From the NCBI RefSeq assembly GCF_014201585.1, contig NZ_JACHES010000002.1, forward strand, positions 62,001-126,000: a DNA stretch of 64,000 nucleotides, in the 5' to 3' direction. Positions 59,633 to 64,000 of the stretch are shown one piece after another (within the stretch, counting starts at the first letter, position 1; each line of letters starts with the position of its first letter). The notes beneath the pieces were generated by a model, which was given only the letters and a program-made list of their open reading frames with translations, made no database searches and was not told the origin of the DNA. The position numbers and the translations under genes are program-made. This DNA is from Anoxybacillus tengchongensis (GTDB lineage: Bacteria; Bacillota; Bacilli; Bacillales; Anoxybacillaceae).

Positions 59633-61021
59633 TTATTTCTTCAAGTTGACAAGCTCTTGTAAAATTTCATCCGACGTTGTAATAATGCGCGTATTCGCTT
59701 GGAATCCGCGTTGGGCAACGATCATTTCTGTAAACTCTTCAGATAGATCGACGTTCGACATTTCTAATGCCCCGGAAATAATTTCACCTGCGCCGTTTAA
59801 ACCAGGTCGTGATAACTCATTAATCGTCAATCCATTGGCATTTCGGTCGAGCTTACCAGAGTTGTTTGTTTCTTTAAACGTATTTCCTCCCATTTTCTCT
59901 AAGCCGCTCGGGTTCGGAAATTGTGCTAATAAAATTTGTCCTGCAATTTTTAATTGTCCAGAACTATCAATAAATGTCACTTTTCCGTCCGCCGTAATCC
60001 CGAAACTTTTCGCCGTCTTCGGAATTTGAATCAATCCCGGTTCAAAGCTTGTCACATTTCCGTATTTCGGCTCGCTGTAGTCTTGTAACACTTGTTGGAC
60101 ACTTTCGACGAACCCGCTAATTCCTTCTAAATAAGGACCCATCATTTTTTCAGCTTCCGCTAACGTATCCGGCCAATCGGCCTCGTTTTCTGGAAGGAGC
60201 GGAACAGGATTGATACTTGCTTTAGGGGATACGCGGTCATTAAAATAACTTCCGGCCGCAGCAAGCGTTGTATCGTTCGGATCTGTCTTCCCTGTTATTT
60301 TTTCATTTAGATTTTTTAGTTCATTATTAAAATTTTTGATAAAATTAATAAAATCTGTTTGTGTAGTTGGGTTGTTATCAGGATCTTTAGTAAATTCATC
60401 TTTCCATTTTTTTATAAAGTTTACAAGACCATTCGTGCTATTCAGAAATGCATCCAAATCACGTCTTGCTTGAGCCACATGAGGAGCATTTGTAATCACC
60501 GTATCTACATCTTTAATCGCTGCTTCCCCAATTAAATATTGTCCGTCCGAATTAACGATATAACCGTATTCATCTAAATAAAAGTTACCAGCACGTGTAA
60601 AGCTTAAGTTAAAAACACGGTCAATTGGAACTCCTGTATTCACTTTATTTGTTCCTAATTTCCCAGCTGGTCCATCCATACTAATTAGTGTTACATCATT
60701 AATCGATCCAACGACGAAAAAGCCGTCGCCACCAAGCGCCAAGTCAAGTGGACGTGAGGTCGTTTGTGTCGAACCTTGTGTATGAATTGTTTCGATCGAG
60801 CCGAGCCCGCTTCCTAAACCGATTTGTTTGCCGTTTATTCCCCCGCGTGTCCCTGTTGATGATGTCGCAGCTGAAATTTGTTGGGAAACGAGATCTTTAA
60901 ATGTGACGCGCGCTTTTTTGTAGCCATACGTGTTGACGTTAGAAATATTGTTACCAATCACGTCTAATTTATATTGAAAGTTACGAATACCACCAATTCC
61001 AGTGAACATGGAACGTAACAT
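59633..61021 (-). CDS. flgE: Flagellar hook protein FlgE with a large internal insertion
   Basis: This 462-residue protein has an intact N-terminal core (LRSMFTGIGGIRNFQYKLD; IGNNISNVNTYGYKKARVTF) and C-terminal core (MIVAQRGFQANTRIITTSDE; EILQELVNLK). It is about 200 residues longer than B. subtilis FlgE (264). The extra lies mainly at residues 165-330 (DNA 60032-60529), plus a smaller one near 105-136. The surface domain of the hook is the variable part of the family. The start ATG at 61021 has GGAGAGG upstream. Confidence 0.9.
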   Translation of the reverse strand: MLRSMFTGIGGIRNFQYKLDVIGNNISNVNTYGYKKARVTFKDLVSQQISAATSSTGTRGGINGKQIGLGSGLGSIETIHTQGSTQTTSRPLDLALGGDGFFVVGSINDVTLISMDGPAGKLGTNKVNTGVPIDRVFNLSFTRAGNFYLDEYGYIVNSDGQYLIGEAAIKDVDTVITNAPHVAQARRDLDAFLNSTNGLVNFIKKWKDEFTKDPDNNPTTQTDFINFIKNFNNELKNLNEKITGKTDPNDTTLAAAGSYFNDRVSPKASINPVPLLPENEADWPDTLAEAEKMMGPYLEGISGFVESVQQVLQDYSEPKYGNVTSFEPGLIQIPKTAKSFGITADGKVTFIDSSGQLKIAGQILLAQFPNPSGLEKMGGNTFKETNNSGKLDRNANGLTINELSRPGLNGAGEIISGALEMSNVDLSEEFTEMIVAQRGFQANTRIITTSDEILQELVNLKK

Positions 61022-61098
61022 AATAATCCTCTCCTTTTCGTTGTTTGAGCGGCTTCTGTCATTCCGCACGCTCGAAGGCTTCCTGTAAAGGTCCGGCC

Positions 61099-61461
61099 TT
61101 ATATAATAATGGCTCCATTAATATTTGTGAACAATTGGCTCTGTGCCTCTTCACGATGCATCGCTGTAATGACCGTTTGATTCACAGCGCTCACGATTAA
61201 GGCCGCTTCATCTGTAATGACGAGCGAATCGCGCACACCTTTTTGTTTTGCCTCGACAATTTTTTGTCCGATCATCGCCCATTGTTCCTCGTTAATGTGA
61301 ATATTTCGTTCTTGTAACCGCTGCTGGGCATGTTTGCTTATTTTTAATGCTTTTCCTGCTTCAGCAAGCGCATCGCGAAACGACTGCCGCTCCGTGGAAA
61401 CGACTGTCTGTTTTTGCGACGGAATCAATGGGGTGTGCGGAAAAAACTGAATGCGATTCAT
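61099..61461 (-). CDS. TIGR02530-family flagellar operon protein
   Basis: This 120-residue protein has SKHAQQRLQERNIHINEEQW (near 44-63) and ends in IVSAVNQTVITAMHREE, the TIGR02530 (flagellar operon protein) pattern. It has no membrane segment. The family recurs between flgD and flgE in many spore formers. ATG at 61461 follows AAGGAGGTG. The function is unknown; a role in hook-cap or hook assembly is plausible. Confidence 0.75.
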   Translation of the reverse strand: MNRIQFFPHTPLIPSQKQTVVSTERQSFRDALAEAGKALKISKHAQQRLQERNIHINEEQWAMIGQKIVEAKQKGVRDSLVITDEAALIVSAVNQTVITAMHREEAQSQLFTNINGAIII

Positions 61462-61475
61462 TTTTTTCACCTCCT

Positions 61476-61949
61476 TTATTGCGACACTTTTGTGACGCGA
61501 GAGGCCAACACTATCTCCCCTTGATCAAGCTCTAACCATACGTCTGTTCCTTTTTGAACGACAGCTTTCACCACACCGCTTTGTTCATTCCATGTGACGG
61601 TTTTACCAATCCATTCGCTATACTGAGCAAGCGACGGTGTAGATTGTTGTTGAATAAGCTTTTGTAACGCATCTAATGTACCTGCAAGTTTTTCAGATGT
61701 GCCCGTTTGTGTCTCAATAAATTTGCTCATCATATTCGACATATTGACCATTTGTTCAAGCGATGAGAAGTTTGCCATTTGTGAAATAAATTCACGGTCT
61801 TCCATCGGATTTAACGGATCTTGATGTTGCAATTGAGCAATTAAAATTTTTAAAAAGTCATCTTTCCCTAACGAGCTTTTTCCCGTCTCACGTTGTGCGA
61901 CTTGGCGTTGTGATAAAAGCAAACTCGGATCGATCGTTGCCACGTACAT
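61476..61949 (-). CDS. flgD: Flagellar hook-capping protein FlgD
   Basis: This 157-residue protein has the FlgD N-terminal motif [20 protein letters not shown] followed by [21 protein letters not shown]. It scaffolds hook assembly and is lost afterwards. The start ATG at 61949 follows GAGGTG closely. It lies three bases after fliK. Confidence 0.94.
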   Translation of the reverse strand: MYVATIDPSLLLSQRQVAQRETGKSSLGKDDFLKILIAQLQHQDPLNPMEDREFISQMANFSSLEQMVNMSNMMSKFIETQTGTSEKLAGTLDALQKLIQQQSTPSLAQYSEWIGKTVTWNEQSGVVKAVVQKGTDVWLELDQGEIVLASRVTKVSQ

Positions 61950-61954
61950 CACCT

Positions 61955-63193
61955 CTACATATCAAAATGAAACCACTCTTTTAGCCACTCATCAAAAGAT
62001 TGATCAGGTTGCTTTTTCTCTTCTTTTTGCTGTTCTTGCTGCTGTTGCTGCTGTTTTTGTTGATGGAAAGAATGGTCGCGAAATTTCGCTTGATCAAATA
62101 CATTGAATTGCTCTACCGTAATACGATCGGCAATGTGCGCAAGCTGATGAATATGTTGTTCCACTAACTGCTTCGCTGCTTCGGTTGATGTAATCATTTT
62201 TGCAGTTAGCTTTCCTTTTTGCTCAATGAGTTTAATCGTTACATGTCCTAAATGTTCAGGATGTAAACGAATAAGCAGTTGCGTATTGCCATTTTTCCAC
62301 CGTGTCAACTGACTCGAACGAATGATTCGCTCAAACTGCGCCACAAACGGTGTTTCATTCGTCGTATCAATTGTTCGTAGTTCAAACGGTACATGTTTAT
62401 CATTTGATTGTTGCGCAACATGTGCCATCTGTTCCGACAGGCGAACAATCGGTTGCTTACGCTCTTGTGGTAATGGCGCAACTTCTTTTTGTACAGTTTG
62501 CCAAGATTGTTCTTGTAAACGTGCAACGGCGTATTTCATATCGGATATCGCTTTTTCACGATCAACAGTCGACAATAAAGCACGCGGATGTTCTGTAACT
62601 TTTTGCATCAGTTCTGTCCCTACTTGTCCCACATGACGCCGTGTCTTTTCATAGTCGCCGAACTCGATTAATTTTTGCAACATGTCTTTCATCGTATTGC
62701 TTTGTTCATCGTTTGTTCCGAACATGTTGCGAAGCGTTGCACGTGCATGTTCAATGATCGGTTCTGGAATCGTCCATTGCTTTTGTTCAAGTTGAAACAA
62801 AGCGATAACGAGCATCAGTTCATCTTTTTCATCCCGATCATCTTGTGGTGAAAACATCGTTTCAAACGGCTGACCAGCTGAAAATGGTTGAATCATTTGC
62901 TCTTTCGTTTCTTCAGGTAAAAGAGAAAGAAACGATTGTATCATTTCATTTGATAATATTTGTTTGTCTGCGTATCCATCATGAAGAGGAAGTTCGGCAA
63001 ACCATTGCTGCAACTGTTCCCAATCGATTCGTTGCATCGCTTCCGACTGTTCGGACAACGGTTGTACCGATTCCGATTTTTGACGCAACGAGGAAAGCAA
63101 ATGAGCAAATGCATGTCCATCGCCCGTTTCAACAGTCGTTTGTTGATTTGATCCGCTGAATGGAACCATGGAAGAAATCGCCGCGATATTCAT
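61955..63193 (-). CDS. fliK: Flagellar hook-length control protein FliK
   Basis: This 412-residue protein measures hook length and triggers the FlhB switch. The C-terminal FLG_HOOK domain is recognisable in [20 protein letters not shown] (near 305-324). It ends after a glutamine-rich run (about 370-385). The N-terminal part is poorly conserved and glutamine/glutamate-rich. Start ATG at 63193 has AAGGAGGTG upstream. It precedes flgD and follows ylxF. Confidence 0.9.
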   Translation of the reverse strand: MNIAAISSMVPFSGSNQQTTVETGDGHAFAHLLSSLRQKSESVQPLSEQSEAMQRIDWEQLQQWFAELPLHDGYADKQILSNEMIQSFLSLLPEETKEQMIQPFSAGQPFETMFSPQDDRDEKDELMLVIALFQLEQKQWTIPEPIIEHARATLRNMFGTNDEQSNTMKDMLQKLIEFGDYEKTRRHVGQVGTELMQKVTEHPRALLSTVDREKAISDMKYAVARLQEQSWQTVQKEVAPLPQERKQPIVRLSEQMAHVAQQSNDKHVPFELRTIDTTNETPFVAQFERIIRSSQLTRWKNGNTQLLIRLHPEHLGHVTIKLIEQKGKLTAKMITSTEAAKQLVEQHIHQLAHIADRITVEQFNVFDQAKFRDHSFHQQKQQQQQQEQQKEEKKQPDQSFDEWLKEWFHFDM

Positions 63194-63207
63194 TTCTTCA
63201 CCTCCTT

Positions 63208-63819
63208 TCAATTGTTCGCTTTTTTCGCAAGTAAGCTCGTATATTTTGCTGCGTTTACTGCATCCATTTTTTCTAAAATGGCCGCCACTTTGTCTGTTTT
63301 AAGCTTGGACAATAAATTAACCGCTTCTTGATCGGACATTTGTGGGATAATTTCTGCAGCTTTTTTCGGTGACATCGTTTCGTACATTTTCACAACGTCT
63401 ACACGCGTAACACTCGTCTGCTCAGTCGTAGGCGTTGTTGTTGGCTCTTGCTCTTGTTCTTTTTCCGCTTGTAAGCGTGCGATTTCTTGCTTTAGCGCAT
63501 CTATTTCCGCTTCTTTTTCTTTGAGCGTATCATTCGCTTTTTTTAGTTGTTTTTCTTTTTCAACCATCGCTGCTTTTAATTCAACAATTTGTTCTTGTAG
63601 TTTCTTTTTTTCGTTTGCTTCTGTTCCCTCAATCCATTGGGAAACAAACGGTAATTGGCTTGCATATTTTTTTCCTTGTTCAAATACGTTAACGCCAGAG
63701 AACGTTAAAATTAACAAAACGACAGAAATCGTAAATAAAAGCGGAATAAAAACGACAAAAAGAAACCATTGAAACTTGCTTGTTTTTTTCGTCTCTTCTT
63801 CTTTTTCAAACTGTTCCAT
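63208..63819 (-). CDS. ylxF: YlxF/MotE-like membrane protein
   Basis: This 203-residue protein has one membrane helix (about 20-42, LFVVFIPLLFTISVVLLILTF), a long coiled coil (68-122), a threonine/proline spacer (near 127-137) and a C-terminal MgtE-N-like helical domain (YETMSPKKAAEIIPQMSDQ). This architecture is that of MotE/YlxF, a chaperone for MotB in other bacteria. It lies between fliJ and fliK. Confidence 0.88.
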   Translation of the reverse strand: MEQFEKEEETKKTSKFQWFLFVVFIPLLFTISVVLLILTFSGVNVFEQGKKYASQLPFVSQWIEGTEANEKKKLQEQIVELKAAMVEKEKQLKKANDTLKEKEAEIDALKQEIARLQAEKEQEQEPTTTPTTEQTSVTRVDVVKMYETMSPKKAAEIIPQMSDQEAVNLLSKLKTDKVAAILEKMDAVNAAKYTSLLAKKANN

Positions 63820-63825
63820 CGATGC

Positions 63826-64000
63826 TCACCTTGTTTCTCGATAACAATATTGTTGTATAGAAATATCGTCCATTTGTTTTTGTTCAGCTATTCGCATTTG
63901 CGTTGCTATTATTTCATCATGCTTTTCTTTTATTTTTTCGTATTTTTTCACTTCGACATTCAATTCAACTAATTTTAGTTGTTTCAACTCCATATGCTGA
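63826..64000 (-). CDS. fliJ: Flagellar export chaperone FliJ, partial (N-terminus beyond window)
   Basis: The last 58 residues of an all-helical, lysine- and glutamate-rich protein (KYEKIKEKHDEIIATQM, then EQKQMDDISIQQY) end at TGA 63826-63828, six bases before ylxF. Position upstream of ylxF is that of fliJ. The end pattern MDDIS is typical of FliJ C-termini. Confidence 0.75.
   Translation of the reverse strand, partial: QHMELKQLKLVELNVEVKKYEKIKEKHDEIIATQMRIAEQKQMDDISIQQYCYRETR

Overview
This window is a conserved core stretch of a Firmicutes (Bacillaceae) chromosome. All 67 genes recognised lie on the minus strand. Gene order follows the Bacillus subtilis fla/che - rpsB - polC - nusA - pnpA - spoVF - spoIIIE region almost gene for gene, read here from right to left. 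The proteins and moderate base composition suggest Anoxybacillus or a close Geobacillus-like thermophile. That genus guess is an inference. Endospore genes (spoVFAB, spoIIIE), RNase J2, PolC and a B. subtilis-type motility operon (fliY, cheC, cheD, swrB, swrD) firmly support Bacillaceae.

Layout in transcription order (right to left). 64000-42413 is most of the fla/che operon: fliJ (cut), ylxF, fliK, flgD, a TIGR02530-type gene, flgE with a large insertion, swrD, fliL, fliM, fliY, cheY, fliZ, fliP, fliQ, fliR, flhB, flhA, flhF, flhG, cheB, cheA, cheW, cheC, cheD, an unnamed two-TM protein gene, sigD, an unnamed 85-residue gene and swrB. 42412-39188 is rpsB (long structured leader), tsf, pyrH and frr. 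39187-33402 is uppS, cdsA, dxr, rasP and proS, followed by polC (to 29030). 29024-24228 is rimP, nusA, rnpM, rplGA, infB and ylxP, with rbfA, truB, ribC, rpsO and pnpA behind. 19238-16746 is ylxY, mlpA and ymxH. 16710-11850 is the dipicolinate/lysine operon spoVFA-spoVFB-asd-dapG-dapA. 11806-6705 is rnjB, tepA, ylzJ and spoIIIE. 6596-924 is a GntR regulator (nupR) and a nucleoside ABC importer (nupNOPQ). A PucR-family regulator runs off the left edge.

The genes form a few functional blocks: flagellum assembly and chemotaxis signalling ending in the motility sigma factor; translation and RNA metabolism; membrane and isoprenoid precursor synthesis with intramembrane proteolysis; replication; spore maturation (dipicolinate) and DNA translocation; and nucleoside uptake. 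No tRNA, rRNA, CRISPR array, prophage, insertion sequence or defence island was seen, and no stretch above 300 bases lacks a gene.

I did not find a wholly new system. The most unusual signals are small and regulatory: a 21-codon leader ORF with a near-perfect ribosome site just before nupN; hairpins sitting between the Shine-Dalgarno and start codon of polC and swrD; a structured rpsB leader; a weak-terminator-like element in the rimP-nusA leader; twin perfect hairpins between nupN and nupO; an 18-bp dyad in the tepA promoter; and an AT-rich insertion in the hook gene. Many starts were moved inward from the longest reading frame where a Shine-Dalgarno site decided; at least nine genes use TTG.
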